The position numbers and the translations under genes are program-made. A DNA stretch of 6,130 nt from Akkermansia sp. (lineage in GTDB: Bacteria > Verrucomicrobiota > Verrucomicrobiia > Verrucomicrobiales > Akkermansiaceae), in NCBI GenBank assembly GCA_020047775.1, contig JAIFNK010000297.1:1-6130 (forward strand). Direction: 5' to 3'. Positions 1 through 6,130 of this stretch are shown here, piece by piece (within the stretch, counting starts at the first letter, position 1; each line of letters starts with the position of its first letter). Under the pieces are notes generated by a model, which was not told where the DNA came from, did not search any database, and saw only the letters and a program-made list of their open reading frames with translations.

Positions 1-2286
1 CGGAAAAAGCCACTCGCACTCGTTGTTCTAGCAGTCGTCACCGCCGCTGCCGCATTCCTCGTCGTCCGCCATTTCAACCCCGCCGCCCCGCAGGAACAGC
101 CGGTGGCGGTGACCGATCCAGACGCCCCCATCCTCGCGCCCGAAGACGAGGTGCACGCCAAATACGCCGGTTCCGAATCCTGCAAAAAGTGCCATGCCGC
201 CGAGTTCGAAAAATGGCATCCCTCGAACCACGGCCGCGCCGAGCGGATGGTCAGCAAGGACGAGGACTACAAATCCTTCGAGCCGAAACAAACCCTCGTC
301 CACGGCAAGGATACCTCGGAAGCTTTTGTGGATGCCGACGGACTCGCGAAAATCCTCACCGCCGGCCTCGACAAAAAACGCCACGCCTATCCGGTCGTGC
401 GCGTCATCGGGAATGACCCGCTGCGCCAGTTCCTCATCCCCGCCCCCGGCGGTCGCCTGCAAACCTGCGACGTCACCCTGGACCCCGCCAAAAACGAGTG
501 GTTCGACGTATCCGGCAATGAAGACCAGCGCGCGCCCGGCGACTGGGGCCACTGGACCGGCCAGGGCATGAACTGGAACGCGATGTGCGCCGCCTGCCAC
601 AACACCCGCCTGCGGAAAAATTACGAACCGCAAACCAACAGCTACCACACCACCATGGCCGAGATGAGCGTGGGCTGCGAGTCCTGCCACGGCCCGATGA
701 AGGACCACGTCGAGTGGCAGGAAAAACCCCCGGCCAACGCAAAAAAGGACCCCACCCTTTCCAAGCCCAGCCGCGACCAGGTGATGGAAACCTGCGCCGC
801 CTGCCACGCCCGCCGCGCGGAACTCACCGGCGACCTCATCCCCGGCGAGTCGTTTTACGATCACTTCAGCCTCACCGTCACCGACGAGACCGACATCTAT
901 CACCCCGACGGTCAGGTGCGGGATGAAAACTATGAGTTCGCCTCGTTCATCTCCAGCCGCATGCACCACGTCGGCGTCCGTTGTGTCGATTGCCACGACC
1001 CCCACTCCAACAAGAACATCGTCAAGGGCAACCAGCTTTGCATGAACTGCCACACCGCGCCACGTGCGGATTACCCCACCGCCCCCATCATCGACCCCAC
1101 CGCCCACAGCCACCACGGCGCGGACAGCACCGGCAACCAGTGCGTTTCCTGCCACATGCCGGTCACCACCTACATGCAGCGCGACCCCCGCCATGACCAT
1201 AGCTTCAGCATCCCCGACCCCAAGCTTACCAAGGAGTTCGGCGTTCCTAACGCCTGCAACCAATGCCACACCGACAAGGACACCGACTGGGCCATCGAGG
1301 CTAGCAGGAAATTCTATGGCGATAAACCCGACCGCCCGTCACGCACCCGCGCCCTCACCGTGGCTAACGCGCGCCGCGGAGATCCCGCCGCCCGCGCGCA
1401 ACTCATCCAATTGCTCGCCAGCGAGGAAATCCCCGCGTGGAAAGCCACCGCCTGCCACCTGTTGGAACGCTGGGTCATGAACCCGGACACTACCGAGGCG
1501 CTGCTCAAGCAACTCACCCACAAGAGCCCTCTTGTCCGCGAGGCCGCCGTCCGCACCCTCGGCCAGCAGACACGCGCGAACAACGCCGGCGTCCGCAGCG
1601 CGATCCAGCCGCTGTTGGAAGACCCGCTCCGCTCGGTCCGCATCGCCGCCGCATGGGCGCTTGTTGACACGCTCGACCTCACCACCCGCCCCGGCCGCGA
1701 ACTCGTCCACATGCTCGACATCAACGCCGACCAACCGACCGGCCGCATGCAGCTCTCCCAGTTCACCATGCTCCGCGGCGACAATGCCGGGGCCATCCGC
1801 CAGATGCGCAAGGCCATCGAATGGGATCCGAATTCTCCGCCCTTCCACCACGACCTCGCCATCCTGCTCAACATCACCGGCGACTCCGCCGGTGCCGTCA
1901 AGTCGCTGCGGGACGCCATCGCCCTCGACCCGGAAAATCCCGAGTATCACTACAAGCTCGCGCTCGCCCTCAGCGAAGCCGGCACCACTGCGGAAACCAT
2001 CGCCGAGCTGGAAAAAACCGTGCGGCTCGATCCCGGCTACGCCCGTGCCTGGTACAATCTCGGTCTCGCCCGCAACGGCCTGGGCCAGCCGCAGGAAGCC
2101 ATCGCCGCGCTGCGCCAGGGCGAAGCCGCAGATCCTAACGACTCCGCGATCCCATACGCCCGCGCCACCATCCACGCCCGCTTGGGTCAGAAACGGGAAG
2201 CGATGGAAGCCGCCGCGCTCGCGCTGCAGATCCGCCGGGATTTTCCCGAGGCCATGCAACTCATCCAGTCGCTTTCCCGCCCATGA
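1..2286 (+). CDS. Membrane-anchored octaheme c-type cytochrome with HEAT and TPR repeats (5' end outside window)
   Basis: The reading frame is open from the first base, so the start lies upstream. A GTG at 103 is the first start-like codon inside the window, but codons 1-22 encode a basic RKK followed by a hydrophobic stretch rich in Ala, Val and Leu, a signal anchor or signal peptide that belongs to the protein. Residue numbers count from window codon 1. Eight CXXCH heme-binding motifs begin at residues 61, 196, 226, 265, 328, 347, 381 and 419, covering the N-terminal half; the spacing and the MHH and DPH contexts resemble cytochrome c554 / doubled-CXXCH families. Residues about 447-575 look like HEAT repeats (for example SPLVREAAVRTLG). 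TPR units with a 34-residue period begin near 579, 613, 647, 681 and 715, and the protein ends with TGA at 2284-2286. The hemes must be attached outside the cytoplasm, so a periplasmic electron-transfer role is inferred. No catalytic signature identifies a substrate, and the redox partner is not in the window. Confidence 0.93.
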   Translation, partial: RKKPLALVVLAVVTAAAAFLVVRHFNPAAPQEQPVAVTDPDAPILAPEDEVHAKYAGSESCKKCHAAEFEKWHPSNHGRAERMVSKDEDYKSFEPKQTLVHGKDTSEAFVDADGLAKILTAGLDKKRHAYPVVRVIGNDPLRQFLIPAPGGRLQTCDVTLDPAKNEWFDVSGNEDQRAPGDWGHWTGQGMNWNAMCAACHNTRLRKNYEPQTNSYHTTMAEMSVGCESCHGPMKDHVEWQEKPPANAKKDPTLSKPSRDQVMETCAACHARRAELTGDLIPGESFYDHFSLTVTDETDIYHPDGQVRDENYEFASFISSRMHHVGVRCVDCHDPHSNKNIVKGNQLCMNCHTAPRADYPTAPIIDPTAHSHHGADSTGNQCVSCHMPVTTYMQRDPRHDHSFSIPDPKLTKEFGVPNACNQCHTDKDTDWAIEASRKFYGDKPDRPSRTRALTVANARRGDPAARAQLIQLLASEEIPAWKATACHLLERWVMNPDTTEALLKQLTHKSPLVREAAVRTLGQQTRANNAGVRSAIQPLLEDPLRSVRIAAAWALVDTLDLTTRPGRELVHMLDINADQPTGRMQLSQFTMLRGDNAGAIRQMRKAIEWDPNSPPFHHDLAILLNITGDSAGAVKSLRDAIALDPENPEYHYKLALALSEAGTTAETIAELEKTVRLDPGYARAWYNLGLARNGLGQPQEAIAALRQGEAADPNDSAIPYARATIHARLGQKREAMEAAALALQIRRDFPEAMQLIQSLSRP

Positions 2287-2452
2287 CAGCGGGGTTGATA
2301 TAGGATCGAACGGCAAACCCGGAGCCGCATGAAAACCGCCGGGCTTGAGCGATGTCATGCGTCACTGATGGACGGTGCCCAAAGGCAAGCCGCTCATGGC
2401 GTGCCCGCGAAGTGGCTGGAAAACAACGTGGCGGAGGCGGGCCGGTTAGGTA

Positions 2453-2661
2453 TCAGGAAGTCCGGTTTCCGGCGGCGAGATTGCGGACCATTCGCGGGAA
2501 CAGGAGCCAGTGAAACGGCAGGACCGCCAGCCAATAAAGCCTGCCTAACAAGCCTTGGGGCGGAAGGTGGCCGTTTGCCGCAACGCATGGCCGCCAGCCG
2601 GCAGATCCTTGATGGCAAACTCAAGCCAGGCCTCTCCCGGAAGCTTCATTTCGGCATATAA
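2453..2661 (-). pseudogene. Remnant of the C-terminus of an SDR-type protein with a DUF2867-like tail
   Basis: Read on the minus strand from about 2661, one frame gives LYAEMKLPGEAWLEF and then LRQTATFRPK, which I recognise as the conserved tail of NAD(P)-binding SDR proteins carrying a DUF2867 region. The frame hits a TAG right after FRPKAC, near 2551-2556. Shifting frame at that point restores the expected continuation, GLLGRLYWLAVLPFHWLLF and then PRMVRNLAAGN, ending at a TGA at 2453-2455. One base appears to have been lost in the AAGGCTTG region (minus strand). Upstream of about 2661 the similarity stops, and the N-terminal Rossmann part is absent from the window. The fragment is therefore truncated and frameshifted, and not expected to make a functional enzyme. 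The family match is from memory of conserved motifs. A single sequencing error could explain the frameshift but not the missing N-terminus. Confidence 0.72.
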
Positions 2662-2696
2662 AGAGGAAAATGGAAAGATCGCCAGAGTCGGCCAAG

Positions 2697-2715
2697 TGAC
2701 GTAATTTCAACGTCA
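2697..2715. promoter_or_regulatory. Perfect 6-bp inverted repeat TGACGT-N7-ACGTCA at the transposase start
   Basis: TGACGT at 2697-2702 and ACGTCA at 2710-2715 are perfect inverted copies separated by seven bases, and the right arm runs into the ATG at 2715. No Shine-Dalgarno sequence is visible in front of that ATG. The repeat could be an operator, part of a subterminal transposase-binding site of the old insertion element, or chance. No function is shown by the sequence. Confidence 0.3.
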
Positions 2716-3489
2716 TGGATACTTCTCTGACGATTGTTCCAGCTAACCCTGCGGGTGAGTCAAAAAACGCCGCTTCATACCCACCCGGATCCTGGCCACT
2801 GGACACTCCGGGTGGCCGTTTTTTCGCCGAGTGGGATGACCAAGCTCCCGTGACCCGCGAAGGCCAGTTGATCTTCTTCTTCCAGTTCCTGCAGGCGGGC
2901 GGAAGGTGGGAGGAATTCCTGCGCGAATGCCCTTTGAGTTACACCGGCAGCGGAGCACTCAACGTCATGGGCACCGTGCTGCTCAGCGTGCTCGCCGGCC
3001 ACTGGCGCTACGCCCACATCAACGCCTTGCGCGGCGACGGCATCAACCCGGGATTGTTAGGCATGCGCGGCACCGTCAGCGAGGACGCCGTGCGCATCGC
3101 CATGTATCGCATTGAGGAAACCGCCGGCCTCGACTGGCTCTCCACCCAAATCCTCGGCAGCATCTCCCCCGCGCTCGGCCTGCCGTGGATCCTCGACATC
3201 GATGTCACCGTCAAGCCCCTCTACGGCCACCAGCAGGGAGCCGAGATCGGTTACAATCCGCAAAAACCCGGTCGTCCCAGCCACGTCTATCACAGCTACT
3301 TCGTGGCGAACCTGCGCATCAGCCTCGGCGTCGAAGTGCGCCCCGGCAACAAACACGCCGCGGCCAAAGGCCTGCCCGGCCTCTGGCAAACCCTCGAAAA
3401 ACTCCCCCCGTCACCAATGGCCCACCTTCAATCGCGGTGATTGCGGCTACGGCAGCGAGACGGTCATGTTGGAGCACGAACAGCGCGCC
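2715..3489 (+). pseudogene. IS1380-like DDE transposase, frameshifted and 3'-truncated
   Basis: The first frame (ATG 2715 to TGA 3438-3440, 241 codons) carries the N-terminal half of an IS1380-like transposase: PGGRFFAEWDDQAPVTREGQ, then WRYAHINALRGDGINPGLLG, then LDIDVTVKPLYGHQQGAEIG at about residues 160-179, whose first Asp pair is the probable first DDE position, and GYNPQKPGRPSHVYHSYF. After LPP the match leaves this frame and continues in another as HQWPTFNRGDCGYGSETVML, where the RGD Asp (3439-3441) is the probable second catalytic residue. The shift is at a run of six C at 3404-3409; five would keep the frame. The second frame stays open to 3528, but recognisable sequence fades after about 3489. 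Intact members are roughly 400-450 residues, so the third acidic residue and the C-terminus are missing. No terminal inverted repeats or target duplication were identified. It is a dead remnant. Confidence 0.85.
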
Positions 3490-3538
3490 CAGCAGGCTGA
3501 TGGCCAATCTCATCGCCCTCCCGAGTAACTTGGATTTC

Positions 3539-3616
3539 TTAACCGCCAAGACGCCAAGGTGGATTGGATGTCGGGATCGCTGCACTTTTCTTGGCGTCTT
3601 GGCGTCTTGGCGGTGA
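3539..3616. repeat. Palindromic intergenic repeat with CGCCAAGA-type units
   Basis: ACCGCCAAGACGCCAAG at 3542-3558 is matched by its exact inverse complement at 3598-3614, a perfect 17-bp inverted repeat with a 39-base spacer. The right side contains three consecutive 8-base units, CTTGGCGT at 3590 and 3598 and CTTGGCGG at 3606, so the left arm could pair in two registers. A T5 run follows (GAATTTTTG), so a transcription-ending hairpin on the plus strand is possible, although the loop is long. From memory, similar AACCGCCAAGACGCCAAG elements are scattered between genes in many environmental bacterial genomes, which fits a REP-like dispersed element. It lies about 50 bases beyond the transposase remnant. 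Confidence 0.75.
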
Positions 3617-3680
3617 ATTTTTGAAGTTTCTTGCATGTCCACATCCGACCACCGGACCCTGGTGTTAGATGGGAAAATAG

Positions 3681-3803
3681 AACCACTGATGAACACGGAT
3701 CATCAGGAATTCGCAGCGATTTATCCCCTTACCTGCCCGACGATTCGTCCGATCCATGCAACCTCTTGAGAATCCGTGTCCATCCGCGTTTATCCGTGGT
3801 TCC
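3681..3803. repeat. Second palindromic intergenic repeat, AACCAC...CACGGAT type
   Basis: AACCACTGATGAACACGGAT at 3681-3700 is the imperfect inverse of the right-hand segment 3771-3803, which reads ATCCGTGTCCATCCGCG, then TTTATCCGTGGTTCC. The right side contains a repeated ATCC(G)-(T/C)G unit (ATCCGTGT, ATCCGCGT, ATCCGTGG) at 9-10-base spacing. Between the arms are about 70 bases with no coding signal. The family differs from the preceding palindrome at 3539-3616. From memory, this GAACACGGAT / ATCCGTGG type recurs between genes in several bacterial phyla. It sits just downstream of the regulator's stop codon, so it may lie in the 3' region of that transcript. Confidence 0.7.
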
Positions 3804-3842
3804 AATTCCTTTTCCAGGTTAAGATCATCCGCCTTCCGAGCC

Positions 3843-4907
3843 TCACCTCGCCGCCACCCCCATCGTCCCGCCCCGCACGAACTCCACTGGCGTCAGCGTC
3901 TGCCGCAGATCCTTCCTCCTGCGGCTCACGTTCGCCGCCCAGCGCACGATGCGCCGCACCACCGGCCCGCTGTCCCAGCGGATGTGGCTGATCGCGGGCC
4001 GACACCACTCAAAGGCCGGGTCGGCATCGGTGCACACCAATGAAACGTCATCCGGCACCCGCCGCCGCCCGGCGAGAAACTGCTGCGCCGCGACAAACAG
4101 CGGCGCTTCGTCGATGATCAGCGCCGTCGGCGGGGTGAGCCGGAACAGCGAATCCAAACGCGAGTGAAATCCCTCGATGCTCTCTTCCCAGTCCGGCAGA
4201 TGGTAGGCGCCGGAAACGATCCCGTGGGCGGCCAAAACGTCGAGGAAGGCCTGCTCGGAGGCTCCGGGTTCAGGTAGTCGCCGCCGTGGCCGCGCCAGCA
4301 GCACGATCCGCCGGTGGCCCAGACCGATCAACACCCGTGTCGCCTCCGCGATGGCTGGTGGCTTGTCCGGTCCCACGCCCGCCATCCGCAACCCTCTTCG
4401 CCGGCCGAACAACGCGAGCGACGGTGATTCCCGTCCCGCGAACCACTCCAGGATTTCCCGCGAGCCGCCCACCACCACCCAGGCATCCGCCTCGGTATTC
4501 TCCACCAGCCCGGCGATGCGCCCCGCCTCCATCCCGAGATCCGACAGGGTCTTCGGCGCGTAAAGGGCGGCGCACCCCGCATCCAACAGCCCGTGTTGCA
4601 GCTCGACGATGTAATCCAGCCTCCGGTCCACCGCGTCGCTTAACAGGATCGCCACCCGCAGCGGACGCCGCTCCTGCAGCACCTCCGGCAGCGCGATTTT
4701 CCGCCGCCGCCCCGCCCCCTGCGCCACCAGCAGCCCGCCGGCCTCCAGTTGCCGCAGCGCCGCGTCCACCGTCTTATGGTTTACCTGCAGCTCCTCCGCC
4801 AGACGATAAATCCCCGGCATTTCCCCATACCGCCGCCCGCTCAGGATCTCCTCCCGGAGTCGCGCCGCCACCTGCTCGCTCGCCGAATTCAAACGCATCG
4901 AAGGCAT
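3843..4907 (-). CDS. GntR-type transcriptional regulator with LacI-like sensor domain
   Basis: A 354-residue protein if started at the ATG at 4907. Residues about 10-71 form a GntR-type winged helix: SEQVAARLREEILSG, then YRLAEELQVNHKTVDAALRQ as the recognition region, then LEAGGLLVAQGAGRRRKI as the wing. Residues about 83-345 look like a LacI/periplasmic-binding-protein sensor: LRVAILLSD, the helix GLGHRRIVLL, VPDDVSLVCTDAD, and the closing TPVEFVRGG. Such proteins bind DNA and respond to a small ligand, often a sugar, but the ligand cannot be read from the sequence. The frame also opens with a TTG at 4925. I prefer 4907 because GGGGA lies 11 bases upstream of it and the domain begins soon after; an ATG at 4898 is a third option. 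The gene is divergent from the secreted repeat protein at 5098, a plausible but unproven target, with about 190 bases between the starts. The TGA stop is at 3843-3845. Confidence 0.9.
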   Translation of the reverse strand: MPSMRLNSASEQVAARLREEILSGRRYGEMPGIYRLAEELQVNHKTVDAALRQLEAGGLLVAQGAGRRRKIALPEVLQERRPLRVAILLSDAVDRRLDYIVELQHGLLDAGCAALYAPKTLSDLGMEAGRIAGLVENTEADAWVVVGGSREILEWFAGRESPSLALFGRRRGLRMAGVGPDKPPAIAEATRVLIGLGHRRIVLLARPRRRLPEPGASEQAFLDVLAAHGIVSGAYHLPDWEESIEGFHSRLDSLFRLTPPTALIIDEAPLFVAAQQFLAGRRRVPDDVSLVCTDADPAFEWCRPAISHIRWDSGPVVRRIVRWAANVSRRRKDLRQTLTPVEFVRGGTMGVAAR

Positions 4908-4916
4908 ACCGGAACT

Positions 4917-4933
4917 ATTCCCCAAATGGGAAT
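4917..4933 (-). promoter_or_regulatory. Palindrome ATTCCC-N5-GGGAAT over the regulator's ribosome binding site
   Basis: ATTCCC at 4917-4922 and GGGAAT at 4928-4933 are perfect inverted copies with a five-base spacer, ending nine bases before the preferred ATG at 4907. On the minus strand the arm nearer the start includes GGGGA, the only Shine-Dalgarno-like sequence for that start. The site could be a DNA operator for autoregulation by the GntR-type protein, or an RNA hairpin that hides the ribosome binding site. If the TTG at 4925 is the true start, the palindrome overlaps the first codons instead. Confidence 0.4.
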
Positions 4934-5097
4934 GGATCGCCAGAAAAATCCCGCTAAAATTTCCTCGACGACCTCTGCCGCAGGATATTGCTTAGGGCGA
5001 CATAAGTTCCTCTGTCTCGTTTTTCCGCTTCCTTCCACGGTGGCGGGCAGTCCATCCAGCGGGTATCCTTGATCACTACAACCCCAATCAAACGAAC
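4934..5097. promoter_or_regulatory. Divergent intergenic region between the regulator and the secreted repeat protein
   Basis: This non-coding stretch must hold the promoter of the rightward gene and probably that of the leftward regulator. I cannot point to a convincing -35/-10 pair on either strand. A weak dyad CTTA-N8-TAAG lies at about 4991-5006. There is no Shine-Dalgarno sequence before the ATG at 5098; the leader there is A/C-rich (CAATCAAACGAAC). The region's regulatory role is inferred from gene orientation. Confidence 0.45.
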
Positions 5098-6130
5098 ATG
5101 AAATCCACCTCCACACTCCGCCACTTCCTCTGCATCGCCTCCAGCGCCGTGCTTGCCATTTCCTCCGCCCAAGCCGCCACTCTTACCTGGGACGCCGGTG
5201 GCGGCGGCGGCGCGATCACCAACGGCGGTGGCGCTTGGCTTGGCGCAAACCTCTGGAATGACGGCGGAGTTGCCGCCACCTGGACCTCCGGCGACGACGC
5301 CATCTTTGCCGGGCCCGCCACCAATGGCGGCGCGGTCACCCTCGCCAGCCCGACGACCGTCAATTCGATCACCTTCAGCCCGTCCTTCAACAGCGCCTAC
5401 ACGCTCGGCACCGCGGGTCAGGCGATCACCCTCAACAACGGCATCACGATGAATGCCAGTGCGGGTTCCGCCACCTTCGTCAGCCCGATCATCTTGGGCG
5501 GCGGTCAGTCTTGGACCATTAATTCGACGAGCGCACTCACCCTCAATTCCACGCTGAACTTGAACGGCAACGCCCTAAGCATCGGTGGTAGCGGCACCAC
5601 AAGGATTGCAGGTGCCGCGGCTGCCGTGATCTCGGGTGCCGGGGGAATCAGCCTGACTGGCGGTCGTCTTGTTCTCGGCGATGCGCAGGTGCCCGTCCAC
5701 ACCTACAGCGGCGACACCACCCTCAGTGGCAATTCGACTCTTTTGTTTTCGAATAACTTGAGTGCCAACAGCAACATCAACCTAAACGGTGGTGTGCTTG
5801 AATCCTACTGGTCAAATGGTTTGACCCGCACGATCGGCACGGGTGCGACCCAAATTCGGGTCACCGGCGGCGAGAGTGGCTTCGCCTTGAACGGCAGCAC
5901 CGGTGCGACCTTCACCCTTGGAGCACTGACTTGGGGAACTACGAATTTCGATCCCAGCAAGCTGCTCCTCCAAAACGCAAACTCGCAGGGCTCCTCCGCA
6001 CTTATTTTAGCGAGTGCCATCAACCTGAACGGTGCCAACCGCACGATCGTGGCGAGCAGTGGTGTTGCCGGAACTGCCACCTCGACGATTTCGGGCGTCA
6101 TTAGCAACAGTACTGGTACTGCGGGATTGA
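5098..6130 (+). CDS. Secreted protein with autotransporter-associated beta-strand repeats (3' end outside window)
   Basis: The frame is open from the ATG at 5098 to the window edge, 344 codons without a stop. Residues 1-26 form a signal peptide: a basic start, a hydrophobic core (AVLAIS) and a probable cleavage site after SAQA. The mature N-terminus ATLTWDAGGGGGAITNGGGA, then WLGANLWND and SGDDAIFAG, matches the usual opening of Verrucomicrobiota autotransporter-associated beta-strand repeat proteins. TYSGDTTLSGNSTLLFSNN (from residue 202) followed by LNGGVLES (from 229) is the passenger-associated repeat motif. LTWGTTNFDPSKLLL and AINLNGANRTI further on are also typical. Composition is rich in Gly, Ser, Thr, Asn and Ala with almost no Cys, Lys or Met, as expected for a surface beta-helix. 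The C-terminus, where a PEP-CTERM anchor or a transport domain would sit, is not in the window. Function is unknown beyond an extracellular or surface structural role. No ribosome binding site is visible; the start is chosen because it gives a complete signal peptide. Confidence 0.88.
   Translation, partial: MKSTSTLRHFLCIASSAVLAISSAQAATLTWDAGGGGGAITNGGGAWLGANLWNDGGVAATWTSGDDAIFAGPATNGGAVTLASPTTVNSITFSPSFNSAYTLGTAGQAITLNNGITMNASAGSATFVSPIILGGGQSWTINSTSALTLNSTLNLNGNALSIGGSGTTRIAGAAAAVISGAGGISLTGGRLVLGDAQVPVHTYSGDTTLSGNSTLLFSNNLSANSNINLNGGVLESYWSNGLTRTIGTGATQIRVTGGESGFALNGSTGATFTLGALTWGTTNFDPSKLLLQNANSQGSSALILASAINLNGANRTIVASSGVAGTATSTISGVISNSTGTAGL

Noticed and set aside
28..1269. A 413-codon open frame on the minus strand across the cytochrome
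   Set aside because: It is the antisense shadow of a GC-rich gene whose plus strand encodes eight CXXCH motifs. Its Gly/Val/Ala-rich product shows no recognisable domain.
2287..2330. A terminator hairpin after the cytochrome gene
   Set aside because: Only a weak GGGTT/AACCC pairing with a long loop is present, and no T-run follows it.
1339..2358. A 339-codon minus-strand open frame opposite the HEAT/TPR half
   Set aside because: The plus strand has a regular 34-residue TPR period, and the antisense product has no recognisable motif.
2329..2661. A 110-codon plus-strand open frame with GGAG four bases before its ATG
   Set aside because: Its ribosome binding site is reasonable, but it runs antisense to the SDR/DUF2867 remnant, which explains most of the sequence better, and its product has no recognisable domain.
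3319..3696. A minus-strand frame containing a signal-peptide-like MRLAISLLGALFVL
   Set aside because: It reads through the palindromic repeat and is antisense to the transposase remnant. The hydrophobic stretch is short, and nothing after it resembles a protein family.
3539..3803. A CRISPR array
   Set aside because: The repeated units are 8-10 bases long, lie back to back or as inverted pairs, and have no regular spacers or Cas genes nearby.
4286..4957. A 223-codon plus-strand frame opposite the regulator
   Set aside because: The product is a low-complexity Pro/Ala/Arg-rich string typical of an antisense frame in GC-rich DNA. The minus strand carries clear GntR and LacI-type motifs.

Overview
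The window looks like chromosomal DNA from a GC-rich bacterium, most likely of the Verrucomicrobiota. Three things suggest this: a secreted protein with autotransporter-associated beta-strand repeats, a regulator that joins a GntR-type winged helix to a LacI-type sensor, and a membrane-anchored multiheme cytochrome fused to HEAT and TPR repeats. This assignment rests on remembered family distribution, not on a search.

Layout. Positions 1-2286 (+) hold most of an eight-heme c-type cytochrome that continues into HEAT repeats and five TPR units; its true start lies just before the window. Positions 2287-2714 hold no intact gene. They contain a decayed antisense tail of an SDR/DUF2867-type protein (2453-2661, -) with a frameshift, and a perfect inverted repeat at 2697-2715; I see nothing in 2287-2452. 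Positions 2715 to about 3489 (+) are the 5' half of an IS1380-like DDE transposase, broken by a +1 frameshift in a C6 run and then cut off. Positions 3490-3842 hold no gene but two palindromic intergenic repeats of different types. Positions 3843-4907 (-) encode the GntR/LacI-type regulator. A short divergent intergenic region with a palindrome over the regulator's probable ribosome binding site leads to a secreted beta-strand-repeat protein starting at 5098 (+), which runs off the right edge.

How the parts relate. The cytochrome is a periplasm-facing electron-transfer or scaffold protein and has no visible functional link to the right half. The middle 1.2 kb is a decay zone: a gene remnant, a transposase remnant and dispersed repeats. 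The regulator and the beta-strand-repeat gene are divergent neighbours and may form a regulator-target pair, but this is inferred from position only.

I found no convincing undescribed defence or mobile system. The points most worth a second look are the octaheme-HEAT-TPR architecture, the hairpin at the regulator's ribosome binding site, and the pile-up of remnants and repeats in the middle.
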